Shown here one piece after another: positions 45,455 through 56,087 of a stretch of DNA of 64,000 bases (positions are counted from its first letter, which is position 1; each line of letters starts with the position of its first letter). The notes below the pieces were generated by a model. It was not told the DNA's origin, did not search any database, and worked only from the letters and a program-made list of their open reading frames with translations. This DNA is from Lucifuga dentata (taxonomy: Eukaryota; Chordata; Actinopteri; Ophidiiformes; Bythitidae). The position numbers and the translations under genes were made by a program. The stretch covers positions 62,001 through 126,000 of the forward strand of contig VXCM01000754.1 in the NCBI GenBank assembly GCA_014773175.1. Reading direction: 5' to 3'.

Positions 45455-48400
45455 GTAAAAACATTTATAATGCTGTCATTGATCTGATGTATTTAGTTTG
45501 TATTTTAGGATTTTTCTCATATTGGTACCAAACATGATTTAGTAAGCCTCACTTCCACTGACACGCACTTTTTCCAGCACAGAAAAAATAAAAGATGTTT
45601 TGTTTTAACATGATTAACCTCTTTTATATTGTATATTTTAATCTGCTTCAGTGTTTTATTAGTTTAAATGTGTTCAGTTTCAAGATATTCATTTATTATA
45701 TGAACTTTTATCACTGTATTCAATTTTTAATCATATTTTAAAGATACATTCTGCCAAAAATTCCAAATGTGACTTTTCTAAATGTCCACAGTGGTGTATT
45801 GTGGGCATCTGTGATCAGAACCCATCATACTATGAGTAAAAGACGAGGCTTTACATGTATGATTATATGTGGAAGGTTAGGATCACCAACTAAAACCTCA
45901 AGAGAAGCAGCACATATCTCCAATCCATGTACATGTTGTTCCCGGAGCTCAATGTTCTGTAATGACCATAGAAAATGTCTTTAAAAAAGCAAAGAAATTA
46001 TATACAATATATATATATAAAAATTACTTCATGAGGCTTTAAATGAAATCACATCCCTCTAACATATGGCATCATCATCACTATCATCTTTATCAAACTT
46101 ATAGATCTAGAAAATAACAACTAGTTTCAGACAACAACAATTTGTCCTCTATTTGTTACTACCTATTTTTGTTTTTAATCGGGTAAAAATAACTGATTTA
46201 AATGGACAGACTTAAGTGTTAAAGTGTATCAATACATTTTAAGGGATAAAAATGACAAATTGTAGTGCACAGTTTCCTTCTACATTCTTTCTTTCTCACT
46301 ATTAAAGTGTCTCTCACCTTCTCTCCTTTGTCCTTCTGTTCATTTTATCTTCAGGGACTTTAGCTCTCAGCTTCTATAGAAAAAATGAACTTGAGACCTT
46401 TAGGAATCAGAAACCTCAGACAGGAGGTGCAGCAGTGTCTCATGTCACGGGAGCATCCACATGCAGCAGAAACATTACAACACAACACAAGACAATTGGC
46501 AACTAAAGAAACATGTTGGCAAGAAAAGGAGGGCGTAGGAAAGAAAAGAAGGAGAAGGTTGTTACAGTAAAAGGGAGCTTTTCTAGGAAAAACGGAAGGG
46601 GAGGAAACAGGGAAGTAGCGAAAGAAAAAGAAACAATTGAAAAAGTAGGGAATTCTTCTGAAATCAGTAAAATCACGTCATAAAATTAGATTTTCAATCT
46701 GTTCTGACTTGTTTTATTGATATTAAAGGTTGAAGGATTTATTATGTTATACAGGAAACAGGAAGCGTGGTGATGATGCAGCAACCTTTGACTCAGCAGC
46801 AAAGCAAGCACTGGACATGCTGTGATGTCACTGTTGCCGTGGAGATGCTGAGCCCCGCCCTCCAGAGACTGGACGCTCTGCTGGGACAGTCTGACCTTAG
46901 GTGGGACAAAACAACTGCTAAGCTAAAAAATATTGATGTGAGCCAGTTTGACATCAATGATTTTTGTTGCAGATATCCGGATGGAAGCATTAATCAGACC
47001 ATGACAATGTGCGGATCTGATCCAGATCCGACGCTCACCAGACTCACCATCCTCAGGTGAGTCTGACATGAGGGACCTCCATCACCACAGGGACTGGGGT
47101 TTGATCCCTGGTGGCGGTCCCTCCGTCCTGATTGTGCATTCAAACAAACATAATTGCCGTGTTTGTTGGTGGAAAGTCAGTGAGGGATTTCTCTTTGTAC
47201 GGGTTTCTTGCATGGAGGAGGCAGGACCTGGAAGACATTGTGTTAAGCTCCTGTTACACCCTCCAGGTTCTAGTGAAAAGAAGCAGGTGAAGACACTGCA
47301 TGGAGGTAGCAGATGGCCTCCATTATGGAAGATTGTAAGGCACACAATGAAAATAAAAAATAGAAAAAAATAGAGAATATAATACACATTTGTGAAATAC
47401 AATACCTGTTTTCATTTGTATTTCATTTCCATACACGCATTAAATGTGTCATAATTAAGTGAAAAACATATGGTATAGTGCAAACTGTTTATTTATTTTA
47501 TTTGAATGACTGAATTAATTGTTTTTCATTGTGACATAAATTTTTCATGCCACATTACAATCAAATCACAGTAAGGTGAAAAGAAAAGATCAGGGTTTTT
47601 CTTTTTTCATTTCACTGTTGTCCAGCAGGGGGCAGCATAGATGTGCCAAAATTAAATGCAAAGCCCTCTCATTTCTTTTTCTGCTGCATTATTACCTACT
47701 TAAATAAACATTTAAATAATAATAATAAAAAAAGATCATTGACAGAATAAAAAAGAAAGCACAGTGCAATCACAGTGTGGGGGCGGAGCTTAAGGCATAG
47801 TAAGCCCTAACTGTATAACAGCAATGATTTGATATTGTTCTGTGTGGAGTGGTTATAGAGAGAATAGGGAGCATATAACTTGTCACAGGTGACAAATTTC
47901 CTCAGTGAATTTCCTCAAACAAAACAAGCTTTGCAAACAGCAGGAACAAGTTAGCTTCACGCTAACAGTGTGAAGATGCAGCGGAACATGAAGGGATATT
48001 ACCCGTCTGATCGACCAGACCGGTCTCCCATACACATTCCTAGAACTTCCATAATCAGGTAGTTGGAAATGTGGATTACAGAACCAGAAACTACAAACCT
48101 CTATGGTGTCAAAACATTGCTAACTGTGTTCTTCCACTTGTTGCAACAGAGCAGCAATCTCATCCTTTATTCTCTCCTGACCCACATGATCGCTACTATC
48201 ACCTGCTAATGCATATTCAGAACAAACCACATCTTAAGCTCCGCCCCCAAGCTGTCATTGGACTGTTTTCTTTTTTCATTCCGGCACCGCAGCAGCTTCA
48301 GAAAAAGAAATGGGAGGGCTTTGCATTTAGTATTGGCACGTCTATGCTTCCCCCTGCTGGACAACAGTGAAATGAAAAACCGCTGATATTTTCTTTTCAC

Positions 48401-51400
48401 CATACTGTGATTTGATTTTAAGTGTGGCATGAAAAATTCATGTCACAGCGAAAAACAATTAATTCAATCATTCAAACAAAAATAAATAAAGAGTTTGCAC
48501 TCTACCATATGTTTTTCACTTAATTATGACACAGTAAATGTGTGTTTGGAAATGAAATACAAAGAAAACATGTATTTCACTAATGTGTATTATATTTCAT
48601 TCTATTTTTCAAATTTTAATCGTGTCTGTTATCTATGGGACACGTGGAAGACAAAGACTGCTAGAGCACAGGGAACTGGGGAAATGTAATGAGAATGTCA
48701 TGGGAAACCATGTTTAAACCATGAAATCATGCATTTTTTTTTGTTTTTTTACAAAAAATGTACTTTAGTTTCCCTTCTAATAATTCAACAGACACCTATC
48801 AGAATTTTCTTATCATTCTTTTTTTCTTTGTCATGCTACTTGTGTTTATCACAAACATATAAGTTGGCATGAAAGATGTTTGTTTGTTTGTTGGCAGGGA
48901 CCTCCTGCAGACTCTGGGAGTCTCCTGCTCCACAGATTCTGAGTCTGTGGAGCAGAAGCTTTGCATCACACAGGAAGAGGAAATTCTAGCTGCCATCCAA
49001 CGTTGCCGTCCCAAACACCTCAGACCGACAATGATGACAACAACAACAACAACAACATCCTGGAGCCCTCAGATCTCCTCTGCACCTCCTGTCTGCAGCT
49101 CAGCAGGCAGGACGACGGCTTTGCATCCAGACTCGTCAAAGTCAGAGCTGATATCTGGAATGTTCTACCATTCAGGAAACAGGATGTTTCATTCAAGCCC
49201 GCCATCCTCCAGCCCAGAGAGGAGGCCGGCTGATAACATCCAGAGCTCTGATCAAAAATCTTATCCTGCTGTTCCAAACTTTAATCCCAAGTATCGACTG
49301 GGATCCAGCCATCTCTCAACGCAGAGTTCTGAAAGGAGTGACGTCTGCCTCCACAGCTTCAAAGCTGGAGTGGACGGAGCCGACCAGGATACAAACACAG
49401 AACCATCACTTCCTGCTCCTTACCGTCCTCCTGAACCTTTTACACACACGAGAGATGATTCTTCATTGACTTCCTCTCCTCTGCCTGCAGTGATGGAGGG
49501 GCTGAAGAAAGCTCCATCACTCCCCTCCGTCCCGCCTCCTCTCTCCTTTGCCACCTCCCTCCCATCCTCACCACNTCCATCACTCCCCTCCGTCCCGCCT
49601 CCTCTCTCCTTTGCCACCTCCCTCCCATCCTCACCACACCCAGGGATAAGGAGGAGGCTCCACTGCTCCCTCCCCGGTTCCCCTCTGCTGGGGGAGAGAC
49701 GCTGGAAGGCCTCCCTCTCCTCATCTTTCTCCCCCTGTCCTCCAACCGGTCTGTCCCGGCTTTGGGTGGAAGAGGCTCTGGAACGAAGCAAGAACATCCG
49801 CCAGCATGGCAGCAGGACATTGACCAGAGAGTGTCTGGACCCTCTCCCTACCCAACAAGTAGATGTGGAGGAGGAGGCGATGAGAGAGTCAGAGGAGATG
49901 GATTCCAGAAGCAAAAATGAAATTAAAGAGGAGGAGGAAGCGTCGATTTACAAGAGTAAAACTTACATGGGGGAACGGCAGAATGGAGGTCAAGCAAAAG
50001 AGGAGGAATTCAAAGAGCTGATGGCTGTCAGATTAAGACCAAAGCCTTTACAGAATGATGGTGGAGAGACAGATGAGCGGAAAAGAGAGGGAGGAGAGGA
50101 CAGCAAGGGAGGGAAGGAGTCTGAGGAAGAGGAGGAGAAAGATTGGGAGCTGCTCCGTGTGGAAGCTGGAAGGCTTAGGTACTGCCTGCAGACTCCCTGC
50201 ATTTGTTCCAGGTACAAAAACTCTGCTGAGTTTCAAAAATCAATTTTCAATCAATTTTGTTCTTGGTTTGGTTCTCAAATTAACAAACTGGATTATGCAT
50301 GGACAACATTTATTTTTGTTTAGCTGAATCACCTTAACGCACACCATTAATCTTCTGGATTAATAGGTTACCAAAGTTTGTTATCTCTAAGTCATTTTCA
50401 TTCTCCAAACAGCTGTCCCAGCGCTCCTCCGTTTGAACCTGAACGTTTCCCAGCAGAGATCTTTCAGACTGATTCAGAGCCGGTTTCTTTACGCAGAACA
50501 GAAGGTCAGACATGGGATTCTGTTTCATCTGCTTTGTCCAGATGTCCAGAGCTCCAGAGGACAGAGGGGGACGATGGACAGAGTTTACCCAAAGCGAGCA
50601 CTCCACAGCTGGCTCCAAAATCACGACTGTACCCCAGTCTGAGTCTCTGGAAGATCAATAGAGACACTCAGGTGATGCTCCTGATGAAAGTTTCATAATT
50701 GTTATTTATAACCATTTAGTCATAACTTGAGTTGGTTTTAAACCCAATAAATGTCTCCTCACTGTCAGGCTGAGCTGAGTGTGAAACAACAACAGGAGGA
50801 GGTAAACTCCTTGGAGAAAAAAGATGTCAAACACTCCCAGCTGGACCAAAACAGCATCCACCCGTGTTTCCATGGCAACAACAACGACGCTCTCCTTCAG
50901 CGGCTGTGCATGTGGATCTCAGGTGATTATGTCAGGTTATACAACCACCAAACAAGCTGTTATTTTGTCAGCAGCGTAATTACTGTTTTGGTTTCAGGAG
51001 AATCGTCTGAGAGTCCACGTGCTGCTGAGCTGAGTCTCATCCTCAAGACCGTGTTCGACTCCACAACCTGTAAGAACAGCCTGAAGGGCGATGGCCGGAG
51101 GATGGGTACGGGGCCCACTAATACCAAACACCCGTTAGCATTTGTCATTATGTCACTAGCTTTAGCGTTAACTCTGGTCACTAAGATGTGGTTTTGGATT
51201 TGCTGGCACTGGCATCATCTGAAATCCAAGGAGGAAGAGTGAAAGTTTAGATGCTTGACTGATAGGAATTTAAAGGACCATACCATCCATTTTACCATGT
51301 TTGAGCTTAATATATTCAATTTTCATACATGTTATGTTACTGACAGTCATTTCCCAAAGGATAAAACCGTATTTCAGCTTTCATGATATTTTGCTAACTT

Positions 51401-53458
51401 CTCTTAATCTTTCAAAATCAAATATTCAAGTTATACACCCACCTTAAAAATCCATGTTTCTCCTGCTAATAGTTATGCAGCGTTATGAAGTCATGGTCAT
51501 TAAAATTTTTCGATAAACGCAGGTCTTCTTTTGGAACTATATTCCCTGGTGGAGACATACATTCATGCCACGCTTTTTATTGCACTTAAACGCTGAAATT
51601 ACAAAACTTCAAAAAAACCTGAATACACGTCTTGTTGGTGATGATGGATCACCTATCCCAAGAATGTTTCAAGTATCAACAAGTTGATTTTAATAGCAGA
51701 ATGAACTGAAACCAATGGAGGTCTGGAAGGTAGGAAAAACATTTTTAATTCACCATTCCAGTAGTATGCTTTGGGAAATGATTGTTAGTAACATTACCTG
51801 CAATGAAAATTAAATATATTAAGCTCAAACATGAAAAATTAATGGTATGGTCCTTTAATAGCTTTTGTCAGATTTTTTAGGGTATTTTTTTAACATCTGA
51901 CCAGGGGCAGCAAATAAAAATTAGCCTTCTTGTCTAACTCTAGCTCATTAACAGTTCCTTTTTTTTTTTTTTTTTTTTTTTTTGGCTGTCGATCAGTGGG
52001 GATTGTCCCTGTCTGACAAACTAATACATAAATAAATATTTCTTTATATTGCTGTCATTCCTCTGCTAATAACACCTTGTACAGTATATGACTGTAACAG
52101 ATTAATATAACACAACTGTGGTACAACACATGATATACTCTGATTACTTAGACATTGTAACTCATGGAATATATGTTTGTACAGTACTAATACAGTACTA
52201 GTACAATAAGTCAAATAAACCATGATATTTATCCTGGCATAAATATTTAAGTATTTATCCTGCATTTGGCTGTGTTGTGGCAGTGGAAAAAAGTCAAAAT
52301 GTCAGACTTTGTTCCAGTGTCTGCATACAGAGTCAGACCAGCGTTCTCCAGCTGCTTCTGCAGCTTGACCATCAGGACTGCATGAGTCCAGATACCAGGA
52401 GAGCTGGATTTAGGCTGCTTAGACACCTGTAAAACAAAGTCTTTCTTCTTCTGCAGTTCCTGATGATTCCTGCAGACTCTGTTCAGCCTCACGACACATG
52501 AAGCATCACTGCAGCAGCTGTGCAAAGGTAAAAAACAAACAAAAACCAACTAAAGTGTTAGCTAAAAAATGTATAAATCATGTTGGCAGGTGAATTATTT
52601 GGTTTTGATTGAACTGGCTGATGCTTTCTACTGTAAACGCATCTGTCTTCACTGGCTGCATAGACATGGAGATGATATCCATCACCTCATCTGCCTCTGG
52701 CCAGGTCCGCCGTCTTGCCAGGGCCTGGGACAAGATCGATATCTAAGACCCTCCCCAACCAATTTTCCAACCATTTTCCTCCTAACAGGGAACATTAAAT
52801 TATTGTAGATGGCTCTCTGTCAAAAAAAAAAAAAGAAAAAAGAAAATGCAACTTAACAGGTTTTATTTGACTCCCATATACTGAATAAAGTTTTCACAAA
52901 CATATTTGGCAAAAAATATCCCAGTAAATTATTTGACACAAGAGGGCTCCCTTGGGCCCTCCCCCTTGGTCCAGGGCCTGGGACATCTGACCTGGTTGTC
53001 CCCCCATGTCGGCAGCCCTGATCTGGGTAACAACATCACAGGGATGACAGAGGTTTAGACTCCGTGGGATGTTAAACTTGATTTTTGTTTTTAATGTTAA
53101 TTCCTTTAGTTTACTCATCAGTTTCACTTCTCTGGGCAAAATGTAGAACAAGAGGCCTTCCTAAACTGTTACTGCTCCTGTGTGGGAAAAAAAAGTAGCT
53201 GAGCAACAGGGAATTAAAAAATAAAGAAGTTTTAAAGGGAACATACTTTANGGGAAAAAAAAGTAGCTGAGCAACAGGGAATTAAAAAATAAAGAAGTTT
53301 TAAAGGGAACATACTTTAAACAAAAGCTCTCCTGCGATATCTACCTGTCCTCTGTGTTTCAGGTGTTCTGCTGTCACTGTCTGTCGCTTCGTCTCGTTGC
53401 TTCAGATTCATTTCTTCAGTCAACCTGTCCGAGTGTCAGCTGTTTCCATAGCAACTGA
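45416..53458 (+). CDS. Unrecognised multi-exon gene, alternative C-termini
   Basis: Not recognised. Exons chain in phase: 45416-45454 (MNKLRTWLHKPKK, in-frame stop upstream at 45368), 46755-46900, 46973-47056, 48898-50211, 50413-50671, 50769-50922, and 50998 onward. After removing a 63-nt join artefact at N 49575, the read-through form (stop 51240-51242) gives 725 aa and the spliced form (50998-51105 + 52457-52527 + 53363-53458) gives 735 aa. The N-terminal 100 residues look globular (VAVEMLSPALQRLDALLG, LTILRDLLQTLG). The large exon is low-complexity: Thr-run, Pro/Ser-rich, then Glu/Lys-rich. The two ends are a hydrophobic tail or a cysteine finger. Function unknown. The start exon is the least certain part; a different 5' exon is possible. 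Confidence 0.65.
46755..46900 (+). CDS. Unknown gene, exon 2
   Basis: Acceptor ATACAG, donor GTGGGA; encodes CCDVTVAVEMLSPALQRLD and ALLGQSDLR, an amphipathic helix-like stretch. Confidence 0.65.
46973..47056 (+). CDS. Unknown gene, exon 3
   Basis: Acceptor TTGCAG after a 72-nt intron, donor GTGAGT; encodes YPDGSINQTMTM...LTRLTILR. Confidence 0.65.
47361..48620. mobile_element. Large foldback element in intron 3 of the unknown gene
   Basis: Two inverted arms of about 320 bp that continue discontinuously to about 430 bp (47361-47790 and 48225-48620), separated by about 0.43 kb. Ends: AATATAATACACATTTGTG left, mirrored by CACTAATGTGTATTATATT right. Inner marks: GGGGGCGGAGCTTAAG mirrored by CTTAAGCTCCGCCCCC, and TCCAGCAGGGGGCAGCATAG mirrored by CCCCCTGCTGGA. 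No transposase is visible. Confidence 0.85.
48898..50211 (+). CDS. Unknown gene, large exon 4
   Basis: Acceptor TTGGCAG, donor GTACAA. Starts DLLQTLGVSCSTDSESVEQ, then Thr-run, Pro/Ser-rich and Glu-rich disorder, ending AGRLRYCLQTPCICS. It includes a 63-nt exact duplicate with N 49575 (join artefact, frame-neutral). Confidence 0.7.
50413..50671 (+). CDS. Unknown gene, exon 5
   Basis: Acceptor AAACAG, donor GTGATG; encodes CPSAPPFEPERFPAEIF and LYPSLSLWKINRDTQ. Confidence 0.65.
50769..50922 (+). CDS. Unknown gene, exon 6
   Basis: Acceptor CTGTCAG, donor GTGATT; encodes a short polar stretch and DALLQRLCMWIS. Confidence 0.65.
50998..51242 (+). CDS. Unknown gene, exon 7 (read-through hydrophobic tail)
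   Basis: Acceptor GTTTCAG; encodes ELSLILKTVFDST. If not spliced at ATGG|GTACGG (51105), it continues through a hydrophobic segment (LAFVIMSLALALTLV then MWFWICW) to KSKEEE and TGA, the layout of a tail-anchored protein. A MITE begins 27 bp after the stop. Confidence 0.55.
51270..51858 (+). mobile_element. TTAA MITE copy
   Basis: TTAA at both ends (51270-51273, 51855-51858), terminal AAGGACCATACCATCC. It is 27 bp after the read-through stop of the unknown gene. Confidence 0.9.
52457..52527 (+). CDS. Exon with first half of a SPATA2-like cysteine finger
   Basis: Acceptor TTCTTCTTCTGCAG, donor GTAAAA. Encodes PDDSCRLCSASRHMKHHC and SSCAK. It is too short to show as a conventional open frame, but it has excellent splice sites. 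Confidence 0.65.
53363..53458 (+). CDS. Terminal exon with second half of the cysteine finger
   Basis: Acceptor CTGTGTTTCAG. Encodes VFCCHCLSLRLVASDSF and stops at TGA 53456-53458. Joined to 52457-52527 it gives C-x2-C-x9-C-x2-C-x4-C-x2-C ending LSL, close to the C-terminal finger of SPATA2 (C-x2-C-x8-C-x2-C-x4-C-x2-C then LSA). Confidence 0.65.
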   Translation: MFCCHCLSLRLVASDSFLQSTCPSVSCFHSN

Positions 53459-53627
53459 AAATACTGGTTTTCCATAGCAACAACGCTGGCCTCCACCTCA
53501 TCCAATATTTTCTTATATCAGCACACATAGTACATTATCAGTTACGTACTGTACTGGGTATCACAAAAATAACTGTGACTGATTTGATAGTACAGTTAAC
53601 AGCAGAATATGAATGTAGCTTACTTTT

Positions 53628-54205
53628 TTAAAGGACCATACCATCCATTTTGCATGTTGGAGCCTAATATATTCAATTTTCATACATTTAACTTTACTGA
53701 CAATCATTTCCCAAAGCATACTACTGGAACGGTGAATTAAAAATGTTTTTCCTACCTTCCAGACCTCCATTGGTTTCAGTTCATTCTCTATTAAAATCAA
53801 CTTGTTGATACTGTAAACGTTCTTGGGATAGGTAATCCATCATCACCAACAAGACGTGTATTCAGGTTTTTTTAGAAGTTATGTAATTTTAGTGTTTAAG
53901 CTCAATAAAAAGCGTGGAGTGAATGTATGCCTCCACCGGGGAATATAGTCCCAAAAGAAGACCTTCGTTTATCGAAAAATTTTAACAACCATGACTTCAT
54001 AATTTTGCATAACTATTAACAGGGAAACATTGATTTTTAAGGTGGGTGTATCACTTGAATATTTGAGTTTGAAAGATTAAGAGATTTTGAAAAATATCAG
54101 GAAAGCTGAAATACAGTTTTATCCTTTGAGAAATGATTGTCAGTAACACGTATGAAAATTTAATATATTAGGCTCAAACATGCAAAATGGACGGCGTGAT
54201 CCTTT
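53628..54205 (-). mobile_element. TTAA MITE copy
   Basis: TTAA at the left (53628-53631). The right end is mutated (GGCGTGATCCTTTCATC), so the second TTAA is lost. The interior is in reverse orientation. Confidence 0.85.
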
Positions 54206-55529
54206 CATCAATAAAAGCCTGATTTGACTGCTTGTGATCAATAATAAAACCCTGATGAACTGATGATTAAAAAAATTTAATCTCCTTTAGGTTTGTGATC
54301 AATCATAAAAACTTGATAAACTTATTGTTAAAACTTGATATTATCGATATTTCTAATGAACAATATTAAACATGTTAATTATCTACACAGGACACAAACT
54401 GTGCAGTGTGATGTGGGGAAAATAAAATAAAAAAAAAATAAAATTCAAGTTTTCAAGCAAACTTTGCTCGCAGCGTGATGAGGCCCAGTAGCAGCCATGT
54501 CAAACACACGGCAATAGCTTTTTATTAAAATTTAAGAAACATCAAATCATCAGACAAACACTGCAAACACCTATCATCTTTTATTACCAAAAAAGAAAAT
54601 CAAAAACACATTGTTGCTTCAGCATCAAAATAAATACACAGCCTGCTGATCATCATCTGAGGTTAAGTTGCTGCTGACTAAAGTTGCTGAAGATGAAGAC
54701 ATACTGGCAACTTTTGGAGGCAACGTGGACAAGCAACATTAAGAGGAGAAAAATAAATACCTGAGCCATGAGCTGCAAAAACCGTTTCAATCAGCAGAAA
54801 CCACAGGAAATAATTCTACCACTCAAACAACTAGCTGATTAATTCAGTAGTTGACATCGAATTGATGAAAATTTTGATAGTTGATAATTTTAACAAGTAA
54901 TCAAGTAAAAACAAAAAATAAACATTTCCTGTTCACAGTTTGAAAAAGACTTTTTAATTTAATTCTTTGCTTTTTGGATGCTGATCAGACCGAGAAAGAA
55001 ACCAAGCGATAGACTAAATAATAATTAATTATTGAGACCAACTCTAAAAAAACAAACAAAAAAAAAAAACTATTATGAGTTGAACTCCATTTCATTAGAT
55101 TGTGTTGATTTTACTGTCTTNAAAAAAAAAAAACTATTATGAGTTGAACTCCATTTCATTAGATTGTGTTGATTTTACTGTCTTACCTTGATGCTAATGA
55201 GCTACAAGCTAATTCTGTAGCATTAGTTTAACTTGTGCGTAGTTCGAGCTAAATAAACTAAATCTTTTCCAAAACTAAATCAGTTAAAATAACTGAAACC
55301 AGTGGAAAACATTAAAAGCCTGCAGACCTCAGTAGACTTTTCAGTCTGATGTTTGCCGTAAATCATTCCATCCTCACAGCCTCCATCCGTTTGTGTATCA
55401 GGGTTTAGGTAGAGCTGAATCCAGATCAGCTTCCACCTGTGCAGACAGGTGCATTGTGGGTACTGTAGAGTAGGAGACTTCCTCATTGGCTGCAGTACGA
55501 GGTGTGACCCAGCGCAGAGGGAGCGCTCG

Positions 55530-55608
55530 TTTTGTGGCAGGGGACATCCAGCCCAACCCCGCAGAGACGACTGCTTTCAGGTCGAGCCTTCATGGAAGCC
55601 AGCGGCTG
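55530..55608 (-). promoter_or_regulatory. Candidate SECIS element
   Basis: On the minus strand: ATGA (55593-55590), 12 nt, AAA, then GCAG...CTGC forming a small apical stem, and GGAT (55549-55546) on the 3' side. Helix II pairs GCTCGACC with GGTTGGGC over 8 bp including two G-T pairs. ATGA/GA quartet, 12-nt spacing and unpaired AAA fit a form 2 eukaryotic SECIS. It lies about 375 nt after the selenoprotein T stop, as expected for recoding of its UGA. Confidence 0.75.
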
Positions 55609-55839
55609 ACGATCCCACTGAGACAGGACACCTGAACGCAGCACAGGTGATGAGAGGCAGAAGTGTGTGATAGAGCTGAGCAAATCACATTTATCAAGTT
55701 TCCATGGTAACTTTACTCAAAACATGTCATATTTCCTGAAGTAAGCCTGGCTTAACTGCTGATCTAGTTTTATGAAACAACGTTCAGGTCACATGACTCT
55801 GCACACAGCTGTGGTCTAACTTCCTGTATTGTGGCATTT

Positions 55840-55950
55840 TTTGGTGTTTGTGTACCTACAGGTTTTTTGGTGCGTTTGTGTACCTGCAGGTGCTGTGGTG
55901 CGTTTGTGTACCTGCAGATGCTGTGGTGCGTTTGTGTACCTGCAGGTGTT
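55840..55950 (-). repeat. 28-bp minisatellite directly after the selenoprotein T stop
   Basis: About four units of GTGTACCTGCAGGTGCTGTG plus GTGCGTTT (28 bp), the last one merging with the end of the coding exon (stop at 55968-55966). Confidence 0.9.
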
Positions 55951-55965
55951 GTGGAGCCTGCAGCA

Positions 55966-56087
55966 CTAAGCCGAGGAGAAGCTCAATGTGTCCACCTGGT
56001 TCATCTTCATGTGGTTGTCGAGGATCTGGAAGATCTCCTGGATATTTGGGACATAACCTGACTGCAGCTTTGACCAGATGGGCACGT
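55966..56087 (-). CDS. selenot2: Selenoprotein T exon 5
   Basis: Encodes DVPIWSKLQSGYVPNIQEIF, QILDNHMKMN, a short tail ending SFSSA and TAG, matching the family C terminus. Confidence 0.93.

Larger units (their letters stand above)
54510..55965 (-). other. Selenoprotein T 3' UTR with SECIS
   Basis: Inferred 3' UTR from the stop to AATAAA candidates on the minus strand at 54580-54585 and 54521-54526. It contains the minisatellite (55840-55950), the SECIS candidate (55530-55608) and a join duplication at N 55121. Confidence 0.5.

Noticed and set aside
46385..46570. 61-residue open frame as an exon of the unknown gene
   Set aside because: Its acceptor phases do not connect to the 45416 exon or to 46755 in frame, and it reads as arginine/lysine-rich noise.
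47068..47402. Short frames between exon 3 and the foldback element
   Set aside because: They start at or beyond the GTGAGT donor and have no family or splice evidence.
49420..49914. Minus-strand 164-residue frame
   Set aside because: It is antisense to the large exon of the unknown gene, depends on the join duplicate, and has no splice support.
52247..52549. 100-residue minus-strand open frame and a minus-strand ATG exon near 53411
   Set aside because: They are antisense to two plus-strand exons with better splice sites that form a recognisable cysteine finger. No family match was seen on the minus strand.
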